DNA of 64,000 bases, taken from NCBI GenBank assembly GCA_947492525.1, contig CANLNQ010000033.1, positions 1-64,000 on the forward strand. The letters run 5' to 3'. The notes under the pieces are model-generated. The model was not told the DNA's origin. It did not search any database and saw only the letters and a list, made by a program, of their open reading frames with translations. A program made the position numbers and the translations under genes. This document shows, one piece after another, positions 45,401-54,473 of the stretch (position 1 is the stretch's first letter; each line of letters starts with the position of its first letter). The stretch is from an uncultured Granulosicoccus sp. Lineage in GTDB: Bacteria > Pseudomonadota > Gammaproteobacteria > Granulosicoccales > Granulosicoccaceae.

Positions 45401-45839
45401 TCGTTATCTTGACGGGCAGTGGAAACTCAGCGGGCTGGGCCCGGTACGTTCGATACGCTTGCTGGATGACGCATTGTGGCCGGAGCTCGATGGAAGCCGG
45501 GGACTGGTGGGCGCCCGACAATTGCACGATGGTATCTACATGCATACCAACGGCGCTGATGAGGTTCTGTTTCGTCTGAGCCGGGCACAGCCTGACGCGG
45601 TGCACCTGGTGTCCAGCAACGGTCAGGTGCAGCGCTGGGATTCCAGCGGCGGCCGACTGATCCTGAACGTCACGGCCGAGGTGCCGGTCACGATCGAGCT
45701 AGGTGGTGCGATCAGCGCTGCCTGCTCCCTGCGTGCAGGCGACACTGTCATACGAGGGCAGATGACCAAGAGCAAGAGTGTGATCTATTCCTTTTCCAGC
45801 AGAGAGACAGGCAATGCAATCCTCAACTGCCCAGCGTGA
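42411..45839 (+). CDS. pelA: PelA with N-terminal PelC-like lipoprotein domain (fusion)
   Basis: The 1142-residue protein has three parts. (1) A lipoprotein leader with lipobox VTGC and a PelC-like domain at about residues 45-165: FVQTNWAIQPLVNLSDADTA, SLLETQLRKHGV, SVEGAVSRWYYEGG, LSLEVRDVQTGETVW, in the same order as PelC (WVLLPIVNLSENPQADGQA, TLLETRLRTRGV, GLSGTINEWNYRSG, INLKLIDIQSSEVLW). (2) PelA glycoside hydrolase domain (about 245-500; AYLSVGEVGP, GLFLDTMDSFNL, AIDYVPAARRDEA). (3) NodB-like deacetylase domain with metal-binding HIDGD (722-726) and HTYSH (796-800). P. aeruginosa PelA is 948 residues; the extra ~190 equals the fused domain. Here PelA should be tethered to the outer membrane. 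It overlaps pelB by 26 bases. Confidence 0.9.
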   Translation: MRPMLDAPVALCRYLLSRFVILLMIVLVTGCQHLPGLNSSGAKGAASSEAGQLFVQTNWAIQPLVNLSDADTAADSVHSLLETQLRKHGVTAQVADARQARYSVEGAVSRWYYEGGASAVADVALSLEVRDVQTGETVWRDTAADKGRRGETLGSVADRVIAELLERMPLTMQLPPQSRPVGLVATSAEPMAGGAVSALDVPLLGAGNRPGSAIGTTLMPVTGLRAGEAAAEYIEVASDKPLLGRSTAFYYAAQPPIDELSQFDRLVLEPDNIQLAELRALAARGAVSFAYLSVGEVGPTRGYASELDPRWILGSNPAWNSAVLDLANPDLREFLLDRAGQLQADGFGGLFLDTMDSFNLIADTEAERQRQQAGLVSLVKGFAERYPDLRIITNRGFEVLDDIAPWIEAVAAESLYAGWNNAEQAHVEVPAGDREWLLGKLNHARDALQLDVIAIDYVPAARRDEARRVAARIAAHGFIPWVANPELDLLGVGALEVIPRKVLMFYDSRYSPLSESPVHKFVAMPVEYLGYVPEYVDLASDPWPAGELKGRYAGIVTWTNRRFSDPAASAWFQKQLDDAVPVVFLGMPPVELNEQMSRSLGIAMPSLLDVDSAQLVHSDELIQPERSISPRVDSVSHVAESIAAGNTVHMSFEDDGNRRADVVVTGEFGGFAWQPGLVDDGLDYETYWIVEPFSFLRRALQLVDAPMPDVTSENGKRLWLAHIDGDALPSWAEMPGGQLGAEVIYDDILTHYDAPHTVSIVEAEMTEFPAYDDRRDRMFDIMRKTFRLDNVEIASHTYSHPFKWAKLGEYRFPGKYNLDIDGYIYNPERDLAGSIDFINRELAPDDKRLKVMLWSGDALPQRDDLAVLDRLGIPNLNGGLTYITRATPTQTLISPMARPVGEYLQVYAPVMNENMYTDDWLGPFDGFRDVIETFEMTERPRRIKPMNVYYHFYSGTKISAMKALKEAYDWSLDQDINPVHVSDYSIKVPAYRQAGVARYLDGQWKLSGLGPVRSIRLLDDALWPELDGSRGLVGARQLHDGIYMHTNGADEVLFRLSRAQPDAVHLVSSNGQVQRWDSSGGRLILNVTAEVPVTIELGGAISAACSLRAGDTVIRGQMTKSKSVIYSFSSRETGNAILNCPA

Positions 45840-48800
45840 GAGTCTGATAAATCCGCTGAGCCTGGCATTGCTGGCAGGTCTGTTTGCCGTTGCCTTCTTC
45901 GTGCTCAAACCCGATGCCGTACCGGGTGTGGGACACCTGGCCGACGGTGATCAGAGCGATCCGGATGCAGCGCTTGTCGATGAACTGAGTCTGGCGTATC
46001 TGCGCGCTCAACGCAGCAGTGGCAAGAGCGATGATGCCAGTCTGATCAAGGCCGTGAACAAACTTGCCGAGACCGGTCGCCTCGCGGATGCACGGAATCT
46101 GCTGAACGAATACCCTCAGCTGGATATCGGTGAATTCCTGCGCTTCGAGCTGGATCTGGAACACGCCGCCACACAGTCGCCTGACAGCCTGTACACGGTT
46201 CTGGAAACCTTTCTCGATACACCCCGCATCCACACGGAAAAGCTCCTCGATAGAGCCAGAATCCTGGGCAAGGCACTGGACCAACCGCGCATGAACGCAC
46301 GGTTGCATTCCCTCTGGGCCGACTCAGCCGACGATCGGGCACTGTCCCTCGAGCGCCATGTCGAGTGTGGCTCGTATCTGGGTTCCATCAATGAGCCCAA
46401 ACTGGCACTCGATTGCCTGGCTGTTGCTCGTCAGCTGGCCGATACCGAATCGCAGCGGTTCGAGGTCGGATTGACGATGTTGCCCATTCTGGATACCGGC
46501 GGGTCACGACAGAATGCGCTCGTGCAGGAACTGGTCGCCACACGAGACATCCCGAGCGACCTGCTCGAACCCTTCGCCGACCGACTGCTGCAGACCGGTC
46601 GACCGGATATGGCCTATCGCATTTATGCAAGGATGGCACTGGTGATGCCGGACGAGGCGGCCCGTTGGTTGCCGCTTGCAGCACGTTGGGCGCAGGCGGC
46701 CGGGCGCCCGGATGAGGCGGCAGTGTTTCTGGACTCGCTTGCCAGGTCATCGGGGCCAGGCAGCCCGGATGCTGCCGAGCGGCAGAAACTGATGGAAGAG
46801 GTGGAAACGCTGCTGCTGGCAGCCGGCCAGAGTCGCAAGGCCTATGAGAGCATACAGGCGCGTATCCGTAACAAGCCGGATGACCTGAATGCGCTCAAGC
46901 AAGGTGTGTCACTGGCCCGGCAGCTGGGCGAAGCTTCCCAGGCGCTGGCGTGGAATACCCAGGTGCTCTCCTTCGAACCGGACGATCTGCAGACAGTGCG
47001 TTTGCAGCGCGAGCTGGCAATGGCGGCGGGTAATCTACCCCTGGCCCTGCGTTGGGCGACACGTGTGGTTGATCTGAAGCCCGAGTCCCCCGCCGAGCGC
47101 GAGATGCTCGCCCGCATCACCGAGTGGAATGGGCAGCCGAACGAAGCGTTGGTTCACTGGCAGTGGCTCGCCAGCAGGGCATCTGACGAGGCGCTGGCTG
47201 CGGGGCTGGACGCTGAGGCAGAGGGTGGGGAGGATAGTGACATCCCTGCCATGGGCGCTGCACTGTCTGAGGTGGAGGAGTCCAGGGAAAATTCACGAGT
47301 CAATGCCTTGCGCGAAGTGGTCAGATTGGCCGATATCACCCTGCAACCGGGTCTGGCAGCTCAGGCCTTGCGCGAGATCACGAGGCTGGAAGCACCGAGC
47401 AACAGTGATGTGGTGAGATTGGCTGCTCTGTATGACCTGGAGGGGCGTGGGAGCGAGGCTTCTGTCGCGCTGCAGGAAATCATCGACAGGCACGGACCAT
47501 CGGCCTTTGTACTGCGAACCCTCGCCTCTCATGAAATCCACCACAAGAATTTTCAGGAAAGTCTGTCTGTGTGGGATCAGTATGTGGAAAGCTTTGGTCA
47601 TGACGCCGAGGCTACCCTGGCTCGCATGGAGCTTCTCTGGCGGCTGGATCACAAGGACAAGGCTGCACAGGTCAGTGATCACCTGAAGGGAAAGACACTG
47701 CTGTCCACTGCCAGTGATTATCAATTGCGGCTGATGGCCGAGATCGGCTGGCGCTATCGCAAACCGTGGTTGACACTGCTGGTGAGACCGCGGCTCAAGG
47801 CGCTCGAGGTGGAAGATCAGAGAACCTTCTTCGGTCGACGCTCTCTGGATCTGTTGGTGGAGACGGGCAACGACAGAGAGGCTCTGGCTGAATCCATGCA
47901 GCTGTGGAGTTCGACGGGTAGCTCCGATTTTGCCTTGACGGCCATGCAGCTGGCTGTCAAGTTGGGAGACCAGGGCATACAAGAGCAGTTCGAGCCGGAT
48001 AGCCTGGCTGCCGAATCACTGCAGGCAACTCCGGCTTACTGGTCCCGGATAGCTGAACAGCGCTTGCAGCAGTCTGATTCTGTGGGTGCCATTGAAGCTT
48101 ATGAAAGGGCGCTGCAGCTGGATCCGGGACATGTGGAATCCATCGCAGGCCTGATCTGGGCGGCCATCGGAGAGCAGGACGAGCTTCGGCTGATGGCTCT
48201 GCTGCAACAGCACCGGGAGCTTGCCGAACAGACGCCGAGCCTGTGGCAGGCGATGGCAGTGGGCTATCTTCAGGTGGGGGCGGCTTCCGCGTCCTTGCAG
48301 TGGTTTGATCGCCTTCTGGAAACCATCGAGGCGGACTATGGCATGCTGCTGACCTATGCCGATGCACTGGAGTACGCCGGTCGTAGTGCCTCGGCGCTGA
48401 AGGTGCGTCAGTACACACTGCAACAGCTGCGCCCCTTGCTGGTGGAGAGTACCGTTGAAGAACGGGGATTGCTGTTACGTCAGTACACTCGCTTGTCTGT
48501 TCGCTATGCCGGTGCCGAGTCCAATGAACGTCTGGTCGAGCATCTGCTGAAGAGCGGTGCGACCGATGACAGCGGGTCGGATGCGCTGTGGCGCGAGGAT
48601 ATGGCCATCTCCTGGCTGATGGCAACTCAGCAGTTCGAACATGCCCGACTGATCATGTCACGCCTGCATGCCGAGCGGCTGCAGGCGCCCGTCTGGCAGC
48701 AGGTGGCTCTGGCACTGAAGGATGAAGACAATGCAGCTCTGGCAGCACTGGTTCAGGCCAGTGGCCCCCTGTCCGTGGGTAATCATGTACTGGCGCTGAG

Positions 48801-49866
48801 GCAACTGGGTCATGAACGTGAGGCCTATGCCATGGTGCAGCAGGTCATGCGTCCCGGCCAGAGCGTGGCAGGCGCGACACGGAACGATGTGCGCCTGGCA
48901 CAGGAGCAGTATGTGGCTTTACGCGATTCTCGTCCCAGTTTCATCTCGGGCGCACTCGACAGCCGCAACACGGGTGACTTGAACATCAATGAAACCGGGG
49001 TGCGCATCCGCCATACTCTGGCAGGTCAGGATCTTGGCATGTCACTGGACATGACGCGGCGACGTCTGGATTCTGAGCGCTACGACGTGACGGGCAATGA
49101 GGAGCAGGATGATATCGCCTTGTCCTTGTTCTTCGGCAACACGCGGCTTGGTGGTCGAGTGACGACCGGCCTGCTGCGCAATGGCAATGAGGATCTGACC
49201 TATGGCAGCGCTGCCTTTACCGGCGCCTTGCCGGGTCGTCGCAGCCGAGTTTCGACCGAACTGGCTTATAACGAGGAGACGCAGTTGTCACCGGTACTGA
49301 TCATCGGTGCCCGGCAGCATCGCCTGAGTGTTGCCTACGACGCTGACATCGGTCGTCATGAGTTCGTGCGAGTGCAGGCGGATGCTACCGAGATCAATAC
49401 GCGTGTGGAACAGAACAAGGTGGCAAGAGGCCTCGGAGGTAGCGTCGAGCTGGGTGTGAGAGGCAATTTCGGCAGCAACCACTGGTCTGGCAGTGTAGTC
49501 GCATCGCATCTCGAGCACGATCGAGAGGCACGACTGCCTGACGACTTGCGCTTCATCGGCAACAGGAGCTTCGACGCTGTTCTGGAAGAGGAAGTGCAGA
49601 CTCTGTCGCTGGGTGCCTCACTGTCTCGAGGCGGCGTCAACGCCGACTTCCCGCAGGTGAGCACACCCCGCTATTTTCTCAGTGCCAGGCTCGGGCAGAG
49701 TTGGCCGCAGAATGTAACCGGCTTTCAACTGGGAGCCGGAGCTGGCATACGCATACTGGGCGGGGATGAGCTGAGCTTCTCATTGCTGCATGACACCCAG
49801 CCGACCCTGTCGCGCACGGGGGATTCAACAGCATTGGGTGTCAACTACCGCTACCACTTCCAGTAG
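45814..49866 (+). CDS. pelB: PelB, TPR scaffold and outer-membrane beta-barrel for Pel export
   Basis: The 1350-residue protein has an N-terminal membrane segment (INPLSLALLAGLFAVAFFVL), a long run of TPR helices (to about residue 1040) and a C-terminal beta-barrel from about 1050 (SGALDSRNTGDLNINETGVRIRHTL) ending LGVNYRYHFQ, with an aromatic near the end as in outer-membrane proteins. PelB binds PelA by its TPRs and forms the export pore. It is longer than P. aeruginosa PelB (1193), mainly in TPRs. Position last in the operon is unusual. Confidence 0.93.
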   Translation: MQSSTAQRESLINPLSLALLAGLFAVAFFVLKPDAVPGVGHLADGDQSDPDAALVDELSLAYLRAQRSSGKSDDASLIKAVNKLAETGRLADARNLLNEYPQLDIGEFLRFELDLEHAATQSPDSLYTVLETFLDTPRIHTEKLLDRARILGKALDQPRMNARLHSLWADSADDRALSLERHVECGSYLGSINEPKLALDCLAVARQLADTESQRFEVGLTMLPILDTGGSRQNALVQELVATRDIPSDLLEPFADRLLQTGRPDMAYRIYARMALVMPDEAARWLPLAARWAQAAGRPDEAAVFLDSLARSSGPGSPDAAERQKLMEEVETLLLAAGQSRKAYESIQARIRNKPDDLNALKQGVSLARQLGEASQALAWNTQVLSFEPDDLQTVRLQRELAMAAGNLPLALRWATRVVDLKPESPAEREMLARITEWNGQPNEALVHWQWLASRASDEALAAGLDAEAEGGEDSDIPAMGAALSEVEESRENSRVNALREVVRLADITLQPGLAAQALREITRLEAPSNSDVVRLAALYDLEGRGSEASVALQEIIDRHGPSAFVLRTLASHEIHHKNFQESLSVWDQYVESFGHDAEATLARMELLWRLDHKDKAAQVSDHLKGKTLLSTASDYQLRLMAEIGWRYRKPWLTLLVRPRLKALEVEDQRTFFGRRSLDLLVETGNDREALAESMQLWSSTGSSDFALTAMQLAVKLGDQGIQEQFEPDSLAAESLQATPAYWSRIAEQRLQQSDSVGAIEAYERALQLDPGHVESIAGLIWAAIGEQDELRLMALLQQHRELAEQTPSLWQAMAVGYLQVGAASASLQWFDRLLETIEADYGMLLTYADALEYAGRSASALKVRQYTLQQLRPLLVESTVEERGLLLRQYTRLSVRYAGAESNERLVEHLLKSGATDDSGSDALWREDMAISWLMATQQFEHARLIMSRLHAERLQAPVWQQVALALKDEDNAALAALVQASGPLSVGNHVLALRQLGHEREAYAMVQQVMRPGQSVAGATRNDVRLAQEQYVALRDSRPSFISGALDSRNTGDLNINETGVRIRHTLAGQDLGMSLDMTRRRLDSERYDVTGNEEQDDIALSLFFGNTRLGGRVTTGLLRNGNEDLTYGSAAFTGALPGRRSRVSTELAYNEETQLSPVLIIGARQHRLSVAYDADIGRHEFVRVQADATEINTRVEQNKVARGLGGSVELGVRGNFGSNHWSGSVVASHLEHDREARLPDDLRFIGNRSFDAVLEEEVQTLSLGASLSRGGVNADFPQVSTPRYFLSARLGQSWPQNVTGFQLGAGAGIRILGGDELSFSLLHDTQPTLSRTGDSTALGVNYRYHFQ

Positions 49867-49897
49867 CCGGAATGCCGACACCGCCAGTGGTTTGAAA

Positions 49898-49937
49898 GGC
49901 TGCGCTCATCTCTACTTGCCAACCGGCAAGCGCAGCC
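49898..49937. terminator. Compound hairpin after pelB
   Basis: Outer arms GGCTGCG (49898-49904) and CGCAGCC (49931-49937) enclose an inner perfect hairpin CTTGCC-AACC-GGCAAG. It lies 31 bases after the pelB stop. It lacks a T run, so termination is likely but not certain. Confidence 0.6.
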
Positions 49938-49959
49938 GTTGACTGCACATCAGTCAACG
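49937..49959. terminator. Second hairpin overlapping the 3' end of the convergent gene
   Basis: CGTTGACTG-CACAT-CAGTCAACG forms a 9-bp perfect stem with a 5-base loop. It abuts the preceding hairpin and includes the last codons and stop of the convergent secreted-protein gene. Together they form a back-to-back barrier between convergent genes. Confidence 0.55.
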
Positions 49960-52343
49960 GTGAACGTCTGCCACTGGCTCCAGCCGGAGAATCCGTTGTC
50001 ATTATAGGCGCCAACGCGCCAGCGGTTGCTGCCGTTGCGAGCGGCGTCCGGCTTGGCATATCGGCAGTCACTGGCATCGCAGGCATCCTGGGCATTGATG
50101 CCGTTGTCATAGCCGCGGATGTCGCCCTCATGCTGAATCTCTATCGCATAGTGTGTTGCACCACTGACGGCAGACCAGGTGTAATCGGAGTCGGGTTCCA
50201 CGCCACCACCCTGAGGGTCGCCGATCAGGGGTATGGCCGGTGTAGTCACCACGATGGGATCCGGGTCTGACACAGTGAAGTCGACCCATTCACTCCATTG
50301 AGTCTGCCCGACATTGTTGCGCGCACTGAGTCGCCAGCGATTGTTGCCGGGCAGAGCGGCATCGGACTTGACGAACTCGCACGCCTCTGTGGAGCAGGCC
50401 AGGTCTGCCGGTATGGCCGGCTCCCAGGCACGAGTCAGCCCCTCGTGCTGTACTTCAATGGCGTAGTCGATGACGCCCGGAACCGCCTCCCACCGGTAGC
50501 TGACACTCTCGGCATACCCGGTGCCACTGGGATAGGACGGTGTGGGCATGGCCGGAAACCGGTCGAAGTCATCAATGCCGTCAACCGGGCCGCTGTTGTC
50601 CTCATCGGCAGGCAGGCTGACGACAAAGTCAGTCCATGAACTCCAGGCAGAGACACCGAAGTCGTTGCCCGCACGCAAGCGCCATCGGTTGTTTCCCATC
50701 TTCACGGCGTCGGTCTTGTAGTAAGCGCATTGTCCATTCTCACAGGCAGTCGCGGCCGGGATCCTCGGTTCATAGGCACGGATTGAACCTTCGTGCTGAA
50801 CCTCGATGACATAGTAGCTGGCCCCTGACATGACCGGCCAGAAGAAGGCCGTTTCCAGACGGACGTCACTGCCGTAGGGAAATTCAGGCTCAGGTACTGC
50901 GGGAACCGCTTCGGGCTCCTGGCGAGAGCCATCGTACGGAAAGGCATCCAGGGCATCATCCACACCATCGTTGTCATCGTCCTGATCACAGGCATCTCCC
51001 AGCAGATCCTCATCAAAGTCAGACTGATCCGGGTTGTAGTCCGCCGGGCAATTGTCGTCAGCTTCCGGCACACCGTCGTTGTCCAGATCGTTTCGATCCA
51101 GTTCCAGCAACTCGTCGCTCAGCTGGTAGGCGAATGCCGAGCCGTCAGCATAGATCAGGCCCTCGTCAGTATCGCTCTGATAAGGCGTTCCCAACCAGAT
51201 GTTGTTACCCGACAGAGAGACACTGGTGACCGTGTTTCCGGCATAGGCTCCCAGTGACAGATTCGCGATCTGTCGCCATTGATCTGATGATTCGTCATAC
51301 AGGTAGACGTCGGCGCCTGCGTTGCTGGCATCTGCGATGACCACCAGGTCACCGTCCAGCGCAGAGGCTCTGGTTGACGATGAGACGGTGGTGATCTGCG
51401 ACGTGAATGCCGGATCATGGGCCCAGATACCGGCTGCTGACTCTCGCTCGAACAGGTGGAAGGTGTCATCCGCCGGATCACTGACCAGCAGCCTGTCTTC
51501 ACTCATCGACAGTGCAAGGTCGCTACCTTGATTGAAGGCTGCTGAAGCTGGCGTCAAGTTGTCTGTCTCGATCCACGCATTCTCATCCTGCGCCCACTCG
51601 AATACCAGAATCCGGCTTGCTTCGACCGTATCCGTGACTGCCACGATCAACTGGTCACCAGACAGCGTCATGTCGGAGATGCCCACGGCGTTGAACTCAC
51701 TGTCGCTGATCGGAATCTCGGCTGCCAGCGCCCAGTCATTCGTCAGCTCGTCTCGCTCGAAGATGACCACGGTGTCGTCTCCGTCTACATAGGCCCCGGG
51801 TGATGCGCTGACCGCTGCGCGATTGCCGTCGATGGCGACCTCCCTCCCGAAAGCGGAGCTGGCAGAAACATCACCTTGAGACACTGCCGCCTGCAGCGCC
51901 CAATCACGCGTGGAAGCATCACGTTCATAGATGAAAGCCTTGCCGGGCATGTCGGAGAAGATGCCGGGTGCGCCGACGATCAGTTGATCGCTGTCCAGCC
52001 AGACGCTGAACCCGAAATTCAGGCCTGACGTGTCTTCGGGTTCGGACAGTGTGGTCACGAGCTGCCACTGATTCGACTGAGGATCGAGCTCATGGACAAG
52101 CACGGCACCATCCTCTATCCACGCACCCACGGCTGCGATATCACCGTCGACATCAAGGTCGTAGCCCAGAAAGCCCCGGTCGTCATCGGCGCTTGTGAAT
52201 CGTTCTCCGGCGATGGTGGAAGCCCGGGCGCCGGGTGACAACAATAGCAAAGCCGACAGAAGCGCACAGGCAAGGCTCGTGTTCCTGCGCAGCATTCGAC
52301 AAACGCTGACGGATGGGCTGCAAGCTCTGAATCTGATGTTCAT
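49950..52343 (-). CDS. Large secreted protein: beta-propeller-like region, TSP3-like calcium repeats, three C-terminal repeats
   Basis: From the ATG at 52343 the 797-residue product has a signal peptide (hydrophobic around SLACALLSALLLLSPGARA). Residues about 25-410 contain FG-GAP-like repeats (e.g. FGFSVWLDSDQLIVGAPG; FGREVAIDGNRAAVSASPG). Next comes a thrombospondin type 3-like calcium stretch (LDNDGVPEADDNC, DDDNDGVDDALDAFPYDG). The C-terminus holds three homologous ~90-residue repeats with YxIExQHEG, a Cys pair, N-RWR-x-A-N and W-S-x-W-x-x-F. No anchoring signal is seen. It is convergent with pelB; a matrix or adhesion role is suggested only by position and domains. Confidence 0.8.
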   Translation of the reverse strand: MNIRFRACSPSVSVCRMLRRNTSLACALLSALLLLSPGARASTIAGERFTSADDDRGFLGYDLDVDGDIAAVGAWIEDGAVLVHELDPQSNQWQLVTTLSEPEDTSGLNFGFSVWLDSDQLIVGAPGIFSDMPGKAFIYERDASTRDWALQAAVSQGDVSASSAFGREVAIDGNRAAVSASPGAYVDGDDTVVIFERDELTNDWALAAEIPISDSEFNAVGISDMTLSGDQLIVAVTDTVEASRILVFEWAQDENAWIETDNLTPASAAFNQGSDLALSMSEDRLLVSDPADDTFHLFERESAAGIWAHDPAFTSQITTVSSSTRASALDGDLVVIADASNAGADVYLYDESSDQWRQIANLSLGAYAGNTVTSVSLSGNNIWLGTPYQSDTDEGLIYADGSAFAYQLSDELLELDRNDLDNDGVPEADDNCPADYNPDQSDFDEDLLGDACDQDDDNDGVDDALDAFPYDGSRQEPEAVPAVPEPEFPYGSDVRLETAFFWPVMSGASYYVIEVQHEGSIRAYEPRIPAATACENGQCAYYKTDAVKMGNNRWRLRAGNDFGVSAWSSWTDFVVSLPADEDNSGPVDGIDDFDRFPAMPTPSYPSGTGYAESVSYRWEAVPGVIDYAIEVQHEGLTRAWEPAIPADLACSTEACEFVKSDAALPGNNRWRLSARNNVGQTQWSEWVDFTVSDPDPIVVTTPAIPLIGDPQGGGVEPDSDYTWSAVSGATHYAIEIQHEGDIRGYDNGINAQDACDASDCRYAKPDAARNGSNRWRVGAYNDNGFSGWSQWQTFTVD
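49953..50885 (-). repeat. Three diverged C-terminal domain repeats in the secreted protein
   Basis: Three copies (about 50600-50885, 50260-50545, 49953-50236) encode a common pattern: EVQHEG or EIQHEG, R-A/G-Y/W-E/D, C-x(3,4)-C, GNNRWRL or GSNRWRV, and WSxW. Cys pairs are CENGQC, CSTEAC and CDASDC. This is domain duplication, not a nucleotide-level tandem repeat. Confidence 0.85.
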
Positions 52344-52581
52344 GGCACCGACTCTCGATAGTGAACAACGACATGATCGGTCAACGTCGGTAGCCGTTCT
52401 TCTACCGTCGGGAATGGCTGCCAGCATGCAAGTCACAAGCGCTGTACGTTGACTGACCCCGTGCGTTCATGATCGCATCGCAGCAGGTACACCGGTTTGA
52501 TATATGACAAGCCCGAAGCAGATAGGTGACGGGTACCTGCCCCCATGACGCTGTCATCGAGGCAGGGGTTTATCGTGAGCG

Positions 52582-52818
52582 TCAGAATGCGCGGAATGTC
52601 ACCAGCGTTTCCGTGTCCCTGATTCCGCCAACCTCGTGGATGTGTGTATTGACAAACTGCCCGACATCCACGTCATCTTCCAGGTAGAGCTTGACCAGGA
52701 GATCGAAGGAACCTGCGGTCGAGTAGATTTCCGAGGCGATCTCGAGTTCCGCAAGCCGGTTGGCCACGGTGTAGGACTCGCCAAGTTGGCATTTGATTCG
52801 AACGAAGTAGGCGCGCAT
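52582..52818 (-). CDS. Stand-alone Lrp/AsnC ligand-binding (RAM) domain protein
   Basis: The 78-residue protein matches the Lrp/AsnC C-terminal effector domain alone: MRAYFVRIKCQLGESYTVANRLAELEIASEIYSTAGSFDLLVKLYLED. It has no helix-turn-helix. Such single RAM proteins form oligomers and bind amino acids or small ligands. It is 39 bases from the glpK stop, on the same strand, so may be cotranscribed behind glpK. Confidence 0.85.
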   Translation of the reverse strand: MRAYFVRIKCQLGESYTVANRLAELEIASEIYSTAGSFDLLVKLYLEDDVDVGQFVNTHIHEVGGIRDTETLVTFRAF

Positions 52819-52857
52819 GTGTTCAGGTCCGGTCGCTTAGGTGTCTGAAAAGGATCA

Positions 52858-54345
52858 TCAGTAGTTGCTGCGGGTACGTCGGATGGCATCTGCCCAGCCA
52901 GCGGTGACACGCTCCCGCAGTTCACTGTCCATGTCAGGGGAGAATTCATGCTCCTGTTTCCAGTTGGCACTCAATTCGTCCAGAGAGCCGTAGACGCCGG
53001 TCTGCAGGCCTGCCAGATAGGCTGCTCCCAGAGCCGTCGTTTCCGTTTGCAGAGGGCGTTCGATGGCAATGTCCAGCACATTGGCAAGGTATTGACTGAG
53101 CCAGTCGTTCTTGACCATGCCACCGTCCACTCGCACGGTGTCGATATGTGCACCGTCCATGCGCATGGCATTGAGCAGATCCATCGTCTGATAGCACACG
53201 GATTCCAGGGCCGCACGGGTAATCACCGAGGGGCCGGAATCGCGCGTCAGGCCGAACAGTGCGCCTCTTGCCTCGGCATCCCAGTAAGGCGCACCCAGAC
53301 CGGTGAAGGCCGGCACGAGATAGACGCCATGGTTGTCATCCAGGCTCATGGCCAGGGCCTGGGTCTCCTCGGCCGATTGAATGATGCCGAGTCCGTCGCG
53401 TAGCCATTGAACGGCGGCACCCGCCACGAAGATCGAGCCTTCGATCGCATAGGTGGTCGTGCCGTCAAGGCGGTAGGCGACCGTCGTCAGCAGCTTGTGA
53501 GTCGAGGCTATGGCTTCGGTGCCGGTATTGAGCATCATGAAGCAGCCCGTGCCATAGGTGCTCTTGATCATGCCTGGTTTGAAGCAGACCTGGCCGATGG
53601 AGGCGGCGTGTTGATCACCTGCCACACCGGCGACGGGAAGTTCGGCGCCCAGCACGGATTTGTCTGTCACGCAGAAATCGGCAGCTGAATCGTGAACATC
53701 CGGTAGCAGCGACATCGGCACACCCAGAATGCTGCACAGTTGTTCGTCCCAGCGGTTCTCGTGAATGTCGAACAACAGGGTGCGCCCGGCATTGGTGGAG
53801 TCGGTGGCATGCACGCGCCCGTTGGTGAGGCGCCACATCAGAAAGCTGTCGACGGTGCCGAAGGCCAGTTCACCCTTCTCTGCACGGGCTCTGGCACCGT
53901 CCACCTGATCCAGAATCCAGGCCACCTTGGTGCCGGAAAAATACGGGTCCAGCAACAAGCCGGTCTTGGCGGTCACGGTCTCGGCATGTCCCTGCGCCTG
54001 CAGATCACGGCAGCGTTCGGCAGTGCGCCGGTCCTGCCAGACAATGGCCGGATGGATGGCTTTGCCGGTCTGACGATCCCAGACGAGCGTCGTCTCACGC
54101 TGGTTGGTGATGCCGATGGCCGCCACCTTGCGGTTGGCAGATTCAGCCTTGGCAAGCGCTTCCTGACAGACGGCCAGAGTGGATGACCATATCTCCTCGG
54201 GATCGTGCTCGACCCAGCCGGACTGCGGATAATACTGAGTGAATTCGCGCTGGGCGATGGCAAAGGTACTGCCATCCTTCTCGAAGAGCATGGCCCGTGA
54301 GCTGGTGGTCCCCTGATCGATGCTCAAAAGCAGTGGCGTGGTCAT
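52858..54345 (-). CDS. glpK: Glycerol kinase
   Basis: The 495-residue FGGY kinase has [73 protein letters not shown] and [23 protein letters not shown]. It phosphorylates imported glycerol to glycerol 3-phosphate in the cytoplasm. It is divergent from glpR and the transporter operon; TTTCGTTT sites in between probably repress both. Confidence 0.97.
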   Translation of the reverse strand: MTTPLLLSIDQGTTSSRAMLFEKDGSTFAIAQREFTQYYPQSGWVEHDPEEIWSSTLAVCQEALAKAESANRKVAAIGITNQRETTLVWDRQTGKAIHPAIVWQDRRTAERCRDLQAQGHAETVTAKTGLLLDPYFSGTKVAWILDQVDGARARAEKGELAFGTVDSFLMWRLTNGRVHATDSTNAGRTLLFDIHENRWDEQLCSILGVPMSLLPDVHDSAADFCVTDKSVLGAELPVAGVAGDQHAASIGQVCFKPGMIKSTYGTGCFMMLNTGTEAIASTHKLLTTVAYRLDGTTTYAIEGSIFVAGAAVQWLRDGLGIIQSAEETQALAMSLDDNHGVYLVPAFTGLGAPYWDAEARGALFGLTRDSGPSVITRAALESVCYQTMDLLNAMRMDGAHIDTVRVDGGMVKNDWLSQYLANVLDIAIERPLQTETTALGAAYLAGLQTGVYGSLDELSANWKQEHEFSPDMDSELRERVTAGWADAIRRTRSNY

Positions 54346-54473
54346 GGTGGCTCCCTGTTGTCATTGCCGGTCATTGTACTGATGAGTACGTCGTCTGACG
54401 ATCCTTGCGAGCAGGCATCGCGGCAGCGTCGTATGTCATGAAGATGATCGAAAAACTTGTTTCGGGCATGAGG

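Noticed and set aside
43950-45605. 551-residue minus-strand frame
   Set aside because: It is antisense to pelA, where the deacetylase motifs fix the coding strand.
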